Below, piece by piece: positions 11,954-24,639 of a stretch of 64,000 bases of DNA. Both the position numbers and the translations under genes were made by a program. How positions within the stretch are numbered: the stretch's first letter is position 1; each line of letters begins with the position of its first letter. Source of the stretch: Ceratobasidium sp. AG-K. Its lineage: Eukaryota > Basidiomycota > Agaricomycetes > Cantharellales > Ceratobasidiaceae. The stretch is from the NCBI GenBank assembly GCA_037039685.1, contig JAWNGF010000007.1:2294001-2358000 (forward strand), written 5' to 3'. The notes below the pieces were generated by a model. That model made no database searches. It saw only the letters and a list, made by a program, of their open reading frames with translations, and was not told the DNA's origin.

Positions 11954-13667
11954 ATGGATACTACTGGGGATGCGGCTCTTGTGGGTTTGGTTGAACCAAA
12001 CAATACTAGCGACACTTTAGCCCTGTCTTCTGGTGAATCGACCACTCCTCTCGTCCCAACTTCAACCACGGACACTACCATTGTCGCCGACGCTCCTGCC
12101 ATTGCTCCAGACGCGCCAAGTCCAACCTTTCGACCTCACTCGACTCTCACACTCCCAAGTTGCTCGGATCCAACCGACTTTTGTCGTAATGTCCAATGGT
12201 GTGCGGACGGATCGAGCGCATTGGCCGTGATGGAAGGCGCCTCGCTCGAATTGCTAGACATGTAAGTCGTACTCCAGTCACCCCAACCCGGAATTAATAA
12301 TATTCATCTAGGGACGATGCAGGTCTTAAACGTGCGCCGTCCCGCAAATGAGCGCCACTCCACTGACAAACATGGAAAAAAGACCGCCGCTCCCTCAAGC
12401 AACCTGCGCCTGTACTCTCCACCGCGTGGTACCCAACCGCTTCGTCGTCAAACCCGGCTTCGTATTGCTTCGTCGGCGCTGTCCGAGATCAGCCAGTCAC
12501 GTTGCTAGACGCGTCGGATGGTAGAGTACGTCTTGGTTTGCTTTAGTCGGTGTGGTCGTTGACGGGAGTAGGTCCGGGCGTCGTATACGATTATAGATCA
12601 TCGGGAAAGATTTATTGCGCCGAGTTCTATGGCGTTTAACGGATGGGGTAATAAGTGAGTATCTTTTTTCTCGCTTCTTACATGTCGTTTCGCTGCTTCT
12701 TTTTGGCTCGTGGTAACGACTAATGGGTGCATAGGTTATATTGTGGGTTTGAAGACGCGATCGAAGTATTCGACGTTCATCAACCAGGAGAGGGAGAAAG
12801 GCTTCATACCGTGCCGACAAAGAAGAGCCGGGATGGGTTACGAGGTACTTTGTGCTCGAGCACGCTTCCTGACCGTCCAGCCGCCCTGATTACCATGCGC
12901 CCCAGGAATCATATCAAGCTTGGCATTTGCAACCGACTGGTCTGGTTTATACGCCGCGGGTTCCTTTTCAGGTGCAATCGCACTTTACACAGAGGACACG
13001 GGGGCACAAGTCCAAGGATGGCTAGACGATGTCGAGGGCGGTGTAACTCAGGTACGGGCTGTCTGTTAAAACCCTGCCGACTTACTCCTTGGCACATAGA
13101 TCCGGTTCAACCCAACTCAACCACATATACTCTATGCCTCATTTCGACGCTCGCCGACAATCGCCCGGTGGGATTTGAGAAATCCTTCCCATTTTGCAGT
13201 CTTGTACGATCGAGGGACTGTTGGGACGAACCAGAGGTTACATTTTGATGTGAGCTTGGATGGGCGGTGGCTTGTTGCTGGGGACGAGGTGAGTTGTAGA
13301 ATCCCTTACGCTGGGGACCATTGAGATCGTTCTGGGTAGAGGGGTAAAGTATCGATATTCGACGCGCTCGGAGAGGAAGGGTGCATATCCTCACTGGACG
13401 GTACGCATAAAGGTCGGTTTAGGGGTTCAATTTACGAGCCTGATGCTGACGGCGCCTACAGACGCAATCGGAACTGCGACCTTTCACCCGGCCAGACCGC
13501 TCCTGTTAACCGCGTCGGGATCTCGGCACTTCGAAGAGGCGGATTCGGATACATCCGAGTCCGAGGTCGAGGAGGTCGAGGTTCTGGTCTCGGGTGTGCA
13601 GACCGTACGGCGTGGACCGGTCGCGATGGATAATTCGGTCAGGCTTTGGTCGTATGGTGAGGTGTAG
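11954..13667 (+). CDS. WRAP53/TCAB1-like WD40 protein
   Basis: WD40 protein resembling WRAP53 (TCAB1), which in animals binds box H/ACA and telomerase RNAs; fungal relatives include Swt21. Recognisable parts are FCRNVQWCADGSSALAV (12178), WYPTASSSNP and SYCFVGAVRDQPVTLLD (12430-12530), SSMAFNGWGNKLYCGFED, TNQRLHFDVSLDGRWLVAGDE (13230) and GTATFHPARPLLLTASGSRHF near the end. Visible exons are 11954-12261, 12312 to about 12530, 12572-12654, 12735 to about 13051, 13100-13289, about 13343-13400 and 13462-13667. Two frame breaks, at about 12345-12385 and 12835-12940, prevent one continuous translation. They could be indel errors or decay. The acidic stretch SDTSESEVEEVEV near the C-terminus is a loop between blades. 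The family call rests on order and wording of the WD motifs. Confidence 0.7.
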
Positions 13668-16600
13668 GCGCTGTTCGTATCTTGATTTAGGAGTATGAGT
13701 GCATAAAGCCAAGTTAAAATGCTTACTGGGTTTCTTGGACCCGCTTTCCTGGGACTATAGGGCCGTTAACGTCGAACACCGTGTCTCATAGACGCTCGAC
13801 ATGACGGTATTGCCTAGGATATTAAACTTAATGCTAACAGAATCAAGACTAAAGATAAGAGCATCATTTGTAGTATAGTAGGTTACCTATTCGAGAACTA
13901 GGTCATCTCTCTGGTAAGATTCAATGCGACGAACGTCATGGAAAGCGCGACGCGACCGCGATTGGTGGAGCCGGATGTATAACTTTCACCGGGACAAGCA
14001 ATTCTTACCGCGGGCGGCAGAATTCTCGCCACCACGCGGGTCCCCTGACGTAGGAGGTTCCCGATACACCAACCGTATCGGGCCTTCCGTGTCAAAATTG
14101 TGATCAAATTGTGCTCTAACTCAAAATCAGCCTGAGCTACCCGCCCCTCACGCTAATCCGCGCGCCTCGCACTGGCGTCGTCAAGCATGCTGATTGTTCT
14201 CATAAATTTCGAAGAAAGAAGGTTATTTACATGCCCGAGACTATCGGTTATCTGGAGAGTTCCATTCATGAACCGGCCGTCTAGCCACTTTGTCGGCTTC
14301 AATCCGTGATGTACGAAGGACGCCGTCACGGGGAATTCCCTACGCATAGAACTAAGGTCCCCTGGAAGCGGCGGATGGTGCGGAATTGCCCAGATCTGAC
14401 GAACATTTGAGAAACGTGGAAATAGGATTGATGCGCATACTGAAATATGGTTGAGCTAAAATAAAGAGTTATATTATCTGTTCAGCTATATCATACTCAA
14501 GTCGTCCTGCAACGCCGTCTTGGGTCGATTGCACCTGAAACCACGGGGTGAACCCGATGGCTGGGATGCCAAAGAATGAGCCCGAAGTGCCAACGCATTC
14601 CGGGAATTAGACGTTGGCAAGTCAAGAGGGTTGTGCTGGAACATGTGATCTTGGGTACCCTCGGACCCGGACCTTTACGCACACCGCCCACGTCCATCTC
14701 GTCCTGAAGCTTATCTTGGTCACGTTGACAGAATTTCTTCCTACGACGAACTCCGACCTTGTCCCTCCCGACGTAACTTGAACGAAAGGCTAGTTGTCGA
14801 CTTGGTTCAATTGATCAACTTGACCTGGCCGTTGTCGTTTCTACGACTTGACTGGGATCCTAGCTTAGTTGGACATTCTTCTGAAGAAAATTGGACGGGC
14901 CTTCGCCGTTCGGCCGGTGATGATTGGCGTAGTCTCTCGGTAAGCATGCTTGGGGTTTGGTCCCAGAGGTCGTCGGGTAATCGCTTGCTGATACGATTGT
15001 TTGAACCTGGCCAATCCAAAAAGCCTCTGCACGACGGAAACCGGAAGTGTGAGCGAGTGCAACCGTTAATCAGGAGGAATGCTGACGATCGACAATAAAA
15101 GTACGGCCTCAACATCTATCCTTCTAAATTACTGTTTCCATGAGCGGGTCGAATATCGTATCGGGTCCGCCAGAAGGAGACGCAAAATCGGATCGGCGAC
15201 ACTCTGGACGATGCGGGATATCCATCTTGACGAGCAGCGAGCGATTCTACGCTAGTGACACAATATCGCCAACTGCGTCTCCAAAAAATGGATGTAAATA
15301 TTATTTGTCGGTTGGGGTTTCAATGAGGTCAGTGTTGTTACACAGATACCTTATATGGAAATACTGACGGTATCCGGCCATAACTGAATACATACTTTAT
15401 TTACCCTCAGTTAACAGCGTCAGAGTGACGCGGGATAGTTGGTAGCCTCTTGGAGATCAAGAACTAATAATGAGTGTCCACACCTGGGGTGAGTGGTATC
15501 AATACGCCTATTCTCGATGTTGGGTGAACTCACCTTGACTATAGAATATCCACCTTGACAAGCAAAAGGCCTCAATTCGACTTGGCAGATCATTTTTTGC
15601 TTCTCGTTCGAGCTCGCCATAACCCTAATGCTTCGGGATTGGCGGCGAAGGCTTTGCGGTCGCATGTGAAGAAAGGCGATGCCCATCGTGTGTCGTAGTT
15701 TAGTTGGCAGGTGACGAGAGCCGGTGAGCCTAACAACTCCGATGTCACGTTTGCGCAACAACCAAGGTGAGAAAAACGTGTTGCATTAAGCGTTTCGAGA
15801 TTGGGTGTGACCCTAAGATCACAGAGCCTGGGCGTTTTCCATGTTTGTGTGGGCAACCAAACTCGGTGGCCATGCCTCCCCTTGTAGGTTAGCAATATCG
15901 ATGTCAACTCTGCGGTAATACCCGCGCCGAGAACTTACGGTCCATTCTCAGCAGTTATGAACATGCAACGAAGAAAAGGTGCTCACCAGCAAACGGGTTC
16001 TGCCATCGATAGCAGGTATAGGTAAGTTCACGTTGGGGTCGAGGCTTATCTGCCATCCTCCACGTTGGCGAGAATACTGCTACAAAATGCCCAAACCCAA
16101 CAGGTCGAGGGAGTGCGTATAGTTGATAGGGTGGCCGTATGGGGGTGTGACGGTTCAGTATTCGTTTGTACCGCCTGAATCGGGTCACGCGCTGCCCGAT
16201 CCCGGTCCACAACTGGTTCAACGTCGCCACATCACCATTAATCTTCTCGGTTATCGAACAAACAAGCACCGATGCCACGGACGATACCGGGCATACCACA
16301 TTACGTTTCTGAGCGTCATCTTGTCCCCCCAGTAAGCACACATGTGGTGTTTGACCAACAGGTACCATTTTACATACGGTATTCACCTGACATGCCCGTT
16401 CTCGACCCAAATATCCTTGTACTCGTCTATTCCGACTTCCGCCGTCAGCAATGGTCTAGGCAGATATTCTCGAGAATTCTATCACGCCCTAACACAGTTA
16501 CCTCACGCTCCGTGGTAATCCCCATTCCACTATTCCAATTCAACTGGCCATTACCGACTAATACAACCACGCGCTCGGAGCCTATGCGCAGACTATACGC

Positions 16601-17268
16601 CTCCTTCTATAATACCTCGTTGTCTAGATCGACCGTTCTACAGCGTCATCTCTCCGAATAAACTTTGGGGTGCGGCCGAATTGTTTATCAGGAATGGGGT
16701 TGCGTAAGGGAATGTGATTTACCACGTCGGAGTCACCTTCCTGATGGGCTGCATTTACCTAAATATTGTGTTGTTCTGGTACGCTCAATACGCCAGGCCA
16801 GCGGGTATGGATCACCGGGTTGACACAAAAAAATCACGCTCGTGGGGTAGGATGTAACCCTCGACGTTGACCGGCCGTTCTTGGGTTGTCACGAGCTGTG
16901 GTGTATGGCTTGCCTTATCCTGAGCAAGCAAGTACGACACGATGCTCCAGATCAGTCTTGACTTGGTCGGACAGCCTCCTGGCAGTCACTCGGGAAGTCG
17001 GTACGACCCGAGGGAATTCATTGTATCAGATTGTATCCCAAGAGACAAATAACATCTATGTAATTTGTAATTTGCGAAATTAGCGAAACTGTGGCATATG
17101 ATCCCATCTGATGATCTTCTGAATTGGATCCGGATTCAAGGACTATAAGAGCTCCAGGCATTGCACTGTGATTGTTCCAATCCACCTTTCTTGTGAGTGG
17201 GTATCGTCGTGTGTCGTCACTGTCTAATTCATCGCTGGCAGACTACTTCTCACCACTAACTAAACGCC
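13668..17268. other. 3.6-kb intergenic region, nothing supported
   Basis: Open frames here (for example 15955-16410 minus and 16272-16661 plus) are short, lack splice continuity and match no family I know. I looked for a second chain of AG-NNN-GT sites on both strands and did not find one. No tandem repeat or tRNA is visible. It may hold decayed transposon sequence. Confidence 0.4.
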
Positions 17269-18038
17269 ATGTCGTAAGCAGGCTTCAGCGTTAGTTTATT
17301 ATATCCCTTTGACCTCGAATTACGATGCGCCAACAGGAATTGCTATGTAGGTTTATTATTCAATTGAAAACGTAGATCCACTTAACTATCTATCGCCAGT
17401 TTGATATCAGTATCGGGGGTCAGCCGGCGGGTAGGGTTGTATTCAAGCTGTACGACGACGTTGTCCCGAAGACCGCCAAGAACTTCCGCGACCTCTGCGT
17501 GGGACACCAGGCAGGGAAGTACGCGGGTAGTAAATTCCACCGCATTATTCCTAGTGTGCGTTCAAGGCTCTTCGCTCATAGGATTAGTGCTAAGCGTGTG
17601 CTAGTTCATGTGCCAAGGCGGAGACTTTACGAAAGGAAACGGTACGGGTGGGAGGTCCATCTATGGTGAAAAGTTTGCCGGTACGTACTCGTTTGTGTTT
17701 TTGGTGTGCATATAGCCATATTTGCGTGGTATTGCAGATGAGAACTTTAAATTAACCCACACCAAGGCCGGCCTCTTGTCTATGGCTAACGCTGGCCCCA
17801 ACACAAACGGCTCCCAGTTTTTCATTACGACTGTAGTGACCTCGTGGCTTGACGGCAAGCACGTGGTTTTTGGTGAGCTCTTTTGGTATTTCTCCTGGCG
17901 ACGTTGCTCACGTCATAATCTATAGGTGAGGTCCTTGGTGAGGATAGCATGGCCGTCGTGAAGAAAATGGAGGCACAAGGAACGTCATCCGGAACCCCCA
18001 AGACCACAGTTGAGATCACTGCCGCTGGTACTTGTTAA
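17269..18038 (+). CDS. Cyclophilin A-type peptidyl-prolyl isomerase (copy 1)
   Basis: Cytosolic-type cyclophilin of 164 aa that isomerises X-Pro bonds and is the usual cyclosporin target. Six exons: 17269-17273 (ATGTC only), 17337-17346 (10 nt), 17400-17555, 17605-17680, 17738-17872 and 17926-18038. The catalytic residues are present: FHRIIP arginine, [22 protein letters not shown], the tryptophan in [12 protein letters not shown] and its histidine. No signal or targeting sequence is seen. The tiny second exon is required to give MSNCYFDISIGG, and the fourth cyclophilin in this window (41963-42709) shares this exon layout. Confidence 0.95.
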
Positions 18039-18703
18039 TAGTGTAGTTGGCTTTCTATATGTTTGGTGCACAATCGCCAACTTGATCCTGCAAATGACGC
18101 GAATTTACGTTCGTGATTGATGTGTTACATTATGTAACCCAGGGAGTGAAAGTATATGTTTTGGTGTTGTTTCCTGACGTCGACGCCGCTCTACGGAATT
18201 TAACACGCTACCGCCTGATTTCTGACTCGGAAAGTACGATATAGTAGGATGTCATTGAATGATTCGACTGAGGTGCTTTGAATCTGTATTATTTTTGGTT
18301 AGTTTTGTTTGCTCTGGCCATTAACCGTTTTATACAATTATCGAGGTAAACCCAACTACTAGCCTCATTATGGCACACAGCGCGATCCGTCTGTGCATTG
18401 TACAATTGAGAAAATCCTCGGCCGTTACAAGCAGCGGCGCAACTCCGGCATCCCAATCGGGCAAATTCTCGTGACGCAACTCGAGTTGGAAATAGAAACT
18501 CAGGAGGCTGGGCCCAGAGTCCCAGACAGGGGCTTGGTCGCACAGTCATTTCTGTACTGGGCGACCACAGTATCTTTTCCCTGCACATTTCAAGTAGTAC
18601 GTATCCCTTCTCTCTGGATGATGACAGTACTCAAGCGAGGGCTATAAGACACCGGGGTATTCCTTAGAGCTCTCGCTGATACCCACTTCCTGTGCCTACA
18701 TTC
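18039..18703. other. Intergenic gap, nothing supported
   Basis: This is the gap between the cyclophilin stop and the next kinase start. A 99-codon frame at 18289-18588 on the minus strand has no recognisable features. The promoter of the downstream kinase should lie here, but no clear TATA box is seen. Confidence 0.4.
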
Positions 18704-21164
18704 ATGGATTTTGACGTTATTCCGTTCGAGGTGCGATTCTTGGATACACGTCTGAACGGGTCTGATAGTTGGTGCTGTACAGGATATTCAAGGAGATTGG
18801 AGGAGGTTGGGGTCTGGGTCCTTTGGGAATGTCTACAAGGGTCAGTTCATCGGCTAGAGTGTGAGATACAAGTCAAGCTAACCCCTATCCAGGCGTCTAT
18901 TTAGGAATTGACGTGGCGATCAAGGAAGTGCTGCCGTCCAAGGACTATGATGTCGCCAAGTACTTTGAGCGAGAATGGCGGCTAATGAAGTGCGTCATCC
19001 TATACTGCGAAGTGCTCATTGCTGACTGTGTTCTATTCTAGGGAGGCTCGGCACCCAAACGTCGTCCTCTTCCTGGGTCTATCTCGGGCTCCAGCCCCCG
19101 ACAATCGGATCTTCATCGTGTCGGAGTTCATCGACAATGGAAACCTGCGCCAACTCGTCCATGATACCCGTCAACCACTTGACTGGCCTCTACGCCTCTC
19201 CATCTTGACGGACATTGCCCGAGCTATGGCATACCTCCACGCACGCCGGTGCATCCACCGCGATCTCAAGGGCGAAAACCTGCTCATGACAGCCAACGGT
19301 AGAGTCAAGGTTACCGACTTTGGGTTTGCCCGTATCGCCGCTAGAAACGATGATGAAGTCCGGCGGTTGACCTTTTGTGGGACGGATAGCTATATGAGTC
19401 CGGAGATCTTGCTGGGAGAGGAATTTGATCTTCCCACGGATGTGTTTTCAATGGGCGTAATATTCTGCGAAGTGATTGCGAGAAGGTTGGCGGACGATAA
19501 TGTTTTCAAGGTATGTCTATCTCGTTGATCGCCTCGGACCCTAATTAATTGATCTCGGTAGCGTTCGGCCCCTAATTGGGCTTTAGATGCCGGTGAAGTC
19601 CGAGCCCGTGCGTCCCTGGTTGTCCGCCAGATTTGGTCGACCTGGCACTCGATATGTGTGCCACGAATCCACAAGCGCGGCCCGTTATGCGTGATGTCCT
19701 CACTCGACTTCGAGCTATTGAGCTCGGGGTCCTCGAACAAGCCGGTGACGCACATGTCGGGAGTGTCAAATTCTTCACAGCTGGTGGTCGAAAGAGGCCC
19801 GGTCCTGCACTACGGATACCAAGCTTCGGTATGGGGGTCGGGAGCGAAATACGCCACAACGGGGATGGCAAGAAGGATATCCAGCCAGATGAAGGCTCAG
19901 ACAAGGAGCTAGATGACGCGGTGCGCACATTGGACAAGATTCGCGTTAGTAAAGGACCTCCCAATATCTTGCCTCCCGAGCATGGTCGAACTCCCGCGTC
20001 GGAGAAGAGTCGATGGGAGTCTCCCAGGTGGGACGGTGACTCAATGTACTACACTCAGCGTTCAGGGGATTTTGGTGAGTCTATTATATGGTCCAATATT
20101 ATTTATTACTAATAGTGATCCTTTTAGGCTACATCCCTAGTGAACCTGGCTCAGACTCGGCTTCGCCGTTGCTCCAAGATACCCCCACCGTGGTAGCACA
20201 AGGTCCCCCAACTGCCAATCCTCCATCCTTCCATAACCCCGGGACTCAATCCCAATTCTCCACCTACAGCGAAACAGTAGTACAGATGCATGGGGGGGAT
20301 GTTCGTACATCGACACCGTCAGTGATGAGCACGGCTCCACCCTCGGGTATATCAACTGCCAAGCCTTCAGTCTTTCAGGATACAACTTCGGCCATGACTG
20401 TTCGTGCATCGCCAGCGACAGGCGCCGGTCCATTACCCCCACCAGCTCACGAGTCCGAGGCGTCTGCTATGTCGATCGATGATGCTTCACAGGTGTCCAA
20501 AATTCTTCAAGTCGATGCCTCACAGAACCCAAGCTCGAAGATGTCGGTAGATAGTTACCATACCGCTTCGTCCGCGATCTCCGCCCCACCCACAGATTCA
20601 GTTGCAATGGGCTCGATTGCGGGGGCAACCGAAGGCTCAACCCCCACCGTTCTTGTCGAGCCTTCTTACATTCATCGATGGACAATTATCAAGCCTGGTT
20701 CCGCGCGGAAGGGCTCGTTTTCTGGGCCAGCGCCTGCCTCGGCCGGGCGAGGAGCTGCTACTTCACCGCCTCCTCCAGTAGCGCGACCCTCTGCGTCCTC
20801 GCCCCGTGGGACCAGCCCACCCCCACCCGATCAGGCACCTGCATGGAGCCCATTTGAGTTCTTTTTCGGGAGTAGCTATGGGACCAAGTGCGACCTTTGT
20901 GCCAAGCGCCTTGGGTGGGGATGGAAGCCTGTTATGGAGTGCGACGATTGCGGAACGCGGTAAGTCGAAACAATTGGATGAAATGGTTATATATGACTGA
21001 TACGCTTTTGGTCAACCAGGGCTCACTTGAAATGTGCAGAGTATGCGCCTATGAATTGCGGGCTCCACGGGCCTTCGACCGCCGGTCGTGGTGCAGTTTC
21101 CCCACCCACGTCGCCCAAGTTCAAGAACCCGAGGCGTAGATCTGGAGAAGGCGCGGTTGCTTGA
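18704..21164 (+). CDS. TKL/LISK-like Ser/Thr kinase with C-terminal C1 zinc finger
   Basis: Protein kinase of about 713 aa. Exons are 18704-18730, 18783-18840, 18893-18989, 19042-19510, 19562-20074, 20128-20959 and 21020-21164. The N-terminal kinase domain shows GSGSFGNVYKG, VAIKEV, IHRDLKGENLL, DFGFARI and a T-loop leading to SPEILLGEEFDLPTDVFSMGV. A long Ser/Pro/Thr-rich linker follows. It ends in a C1-type zinc finger with CDLC, CDDC and HLKC spaced as in phorbol/diacylglycerol-type or atypical C1 domains. This layout suits a signalling kinase recruited to membranes, but C1 lipid binding is not proven. Near 19619, tccctggttgtccg lacks one G needed to join RASL to GCPPDLVDLALDMC. Adding that base restores a whole number of codons, so this is probably a homopolymer error. 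Confidence 0.85.
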
Positions 21165-22695
21165 GTTTGATTGCAAGATTGTACATTCTAGTACGGCGTA
21201 GCGGGAACTGAACGCTCGTGTTGGGTCTTTGGCATGCCATTATCACTGTTTTTGTATGCGTATCCTCTCCTTTCGTCCATTACACCTAATTCTTCATTCG
21301 TAATAATAACATTTGTTTGATGTGTATGCTCTCGTCATTATTTGCTCGTATATGTATGCCATCGTCTCCGATTCGATTGACACGCATACGTCTGATGATC
21401 AAAAACGGAAGGCGCCGGTTTCCGGGACTGTTGTGAGGATATACGGGCCATTATCCAGACCGCTTCTTAATATGTAAGGATTCATGGTTTCCAAGGTTCT
21501 TGTAAAGGCTCCACATATCTGACTAGTCTAGCACAAGTTAAGCACAGCGAGATCGAATAATAGCGTACTATAACGGGGAAGTGAAGAACCGTGGTCAGCC
21601 GGGGTTGGACCATAGTTCTGTGCACTAGCTGATCTCCAAGTAGGTTCAGCTAGCTCCGTATGATTAACTTGTAAATGAATCAGCCCCATGTAAACGTTTT
21701 GCATTAGTGGCATCGTACAATTACACGTGGATTTGACGTAGCAGAAAATAGGCGCCCCACGAAGGGGAAGAAGTTGAAAAATTATGCATCATCTCGAGCG
21801 CAGTTTGCATTTAGAAACAAGAGTTTCAGGTAGCTGTCATACCCATACTACGCACCCGCATCCCACCGACCGCCTCGACGTTCCAAACTTCCGACATGCA
21901 AGGATACTCGTCAGAAGACACCCCTACATCGTCCTATCCAGGCCACCACCCATCCCACATCCGGCCTGCCAAAGGGCTGTCCAAGTAGATCCACATGGTG
22001 CGCACAAACCTCCCGGTCAAGAAATCTACAAGAACAGCGCAATGCCAAATCGAATGAGGAGTTGCAGCGGGCTAGGTAGGCCGATGAGCTGAATGAAGTT
22101 CCACCCGAGCAGAGCTTTCAGGCCGGCGTCTCTGCAACCAATGGCCCGAGTATTCAGGTCTTCGGCGCGCATCACTAATGTCCAAGAAGGACAATTGCGT
22201 AGCTGAGGGTCTACACAGGGAACACAAAAGCGGTAAGTTCGGCAAGATATAGACGCAGTCATGTACGGAACTTCAGTCCACCAGGACCCCTAGCAGCGCT
22301 CATCAGAGGTGTGTCCCTCGCTTTTCAGGTCTTCGGGAGATTGCAACCTCTGAGAGCTTTGCCCTGTGCCACTCAAGGCCGTCTTCCCGCGGTAGAAGAT
22401 AGGAATCCGCAAACTGTATGCTTGGTCGAATTAGACGCGTGTTGCGTCGCGTTTGTTCCCAAGCTGTCTTTAGGGGACTGTTTCCAGTCAGAACCAACGG
22501 AGAACATGGTCAATCACTTGCCTGTGGTCGCTGATATTCCACGAGGCTTAATCACGTGATCCTGATTTGTGCTAACCGCCTCGGCGCAATGCTTATTTAG
22601 GGAGTGATCTAGACCACACCCGACTTTGAAAGTCGACGCATAAATTTACCTCGCGTTCAATTTTGAGCATATCAATCCAGTAGCTGATGATTTAA
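21165..22695. other. Intergenic region, nothing supported
   Basis: This 1.5-kb stretch holds only short unrelated open frames on both strands (for example 21784-22092 and 22026-22262). I see no repeat, tRNA or conserved motif. It should contain the kinase terminator on the left. Confidence 0.4.
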
Positions 22696-23514
22696 TTACT
22701 CGACTGTTCCGCTAGAGATGATGGTGACCTTAGCCCGAGGGTTGCCATTCCCCGTTCCCTGAGTCTCGATTTCCTTAACAAGTTCTTGACCCTCAACAAC
22801 CTCCCCAAAAACCACATGTTTACCATCGAGCCAGGATGTTACGACGGTCGTAATAAAGAACTACATTTCGTATCAGTTGCTCCAAATCGCTGCATTGAGA
22901 AGAAATCCCTACCTGAGAGCCATTCGTGTTCGGGCCAGCATTAGCCATCGACAAGAGCCCGGGTTTGTTGTGCTTTAGTGTAAAGTTTTCGTCTAACCAG
23001 AGACTTTCAGAAAAGCAAATCGATAAATAGGGCATGGTCTCTACGCACCCGAGAATCTCTCCCCGTAAATTGATTTGCCCCCGGTTCCATTGTGCCGAGT
23101 AAAGTCGCCGCCTTGGAGCATAAACTTTGGGGGAGAATTAATTCATAAATTAGGATATTAGTAGGTCTTCTCCAGGGAGATGGCCTCACGTTGGGAATGA
23201 TTCGATGGAACGATGAGCCAGCGTAGCCGAACCCATGTTGACCAGTTGCAAGTTCTCGGAAGTTACGGGCAGTTTTGGGAACCACATCATCATAGAGCTT
23301 AAAAACAATCTGGCCGCGTTCTTTTCCATTTATCCCTATTCTGAACTGGCATGAGATGAATTATTGAGCCGTTTACCATGATCACGCAAAACTTACAAAG
23401 ACGTTTTTACTGAAAGGATCGTCAGAATTCTAGTAGAGAGACGATAATATAGCTGTATTCCTCTTACCCTGCTCCTGCAGCTGTACTCTGAAGACGTTTG
23501 AATATCATAGACAT
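22696..23514 (-). CDS. Cyclophilin peptidyl-prolyl isomerase (copy 2)
   Basis: Cyclophilin of 178 aa on the minus strand. Exons 23468-23514, 23397-23409 (13 nt), 23190-23345, 23049-23124, 22913-22992 and 22696-22860 join to a whole number of codons. The core motifs are intact: [39 protein letters not shown] and [12 protein letters not shown]. Compared with copy 1 it has an N-terminal extension ([16 protein letters not shown]) with basic and small residues and no acids. This could be a weak mitochondrial presequence. The 13-nt second exon encodes KNVF and is shared in position with copy 3. It lies about 360 bp from copy 3 in the same orientation, so the two are tandem duplicates. Confidence 0.93.
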
Positions 23515-23873
23515 AATGGTACAAGATGGAGGGAGCTTGAATCCGGCTTTGTAAATTGTGATGATCCAAAGCTCAGGGTATTCTCACGTGATTAATAAGC
23601 TCTAATGAACAGTCCATATGTATCTGTCGGGACTTTACAGCATACATGCGCACAACTTTGAGCCATCACTACTCTTTTTTACGATGTTGTAGTAACAGAT
23701 TTGCAATTTTCGCGTCGCTGGAAGTACATTCATAATAACGACTGAGTAATAAACCTCGGCCAGTACTTTGTGTTCTTAGCTAATCCAAAGGGGCGTAGGT
23801 AGACTCGCATCGTACACTAGTACTAGTGCCAGTGATGTAATTATACAACGTTGTCCGAGTTACGGGCTCTATT

Positions 23874-24639
<766 letters not shown>

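Noticed and set aside
15955..16410. 151-codon minus-strand frame as a protein-coding gene
   Set aside because: Composition is irregular, with no domain, splice signals or start context that support it.
13668..17268. Second micro-exon chain in the large spacer
   Set aside because: AG-NNN-GT sites with good donors are not enriched or regularly spaced on either strand.
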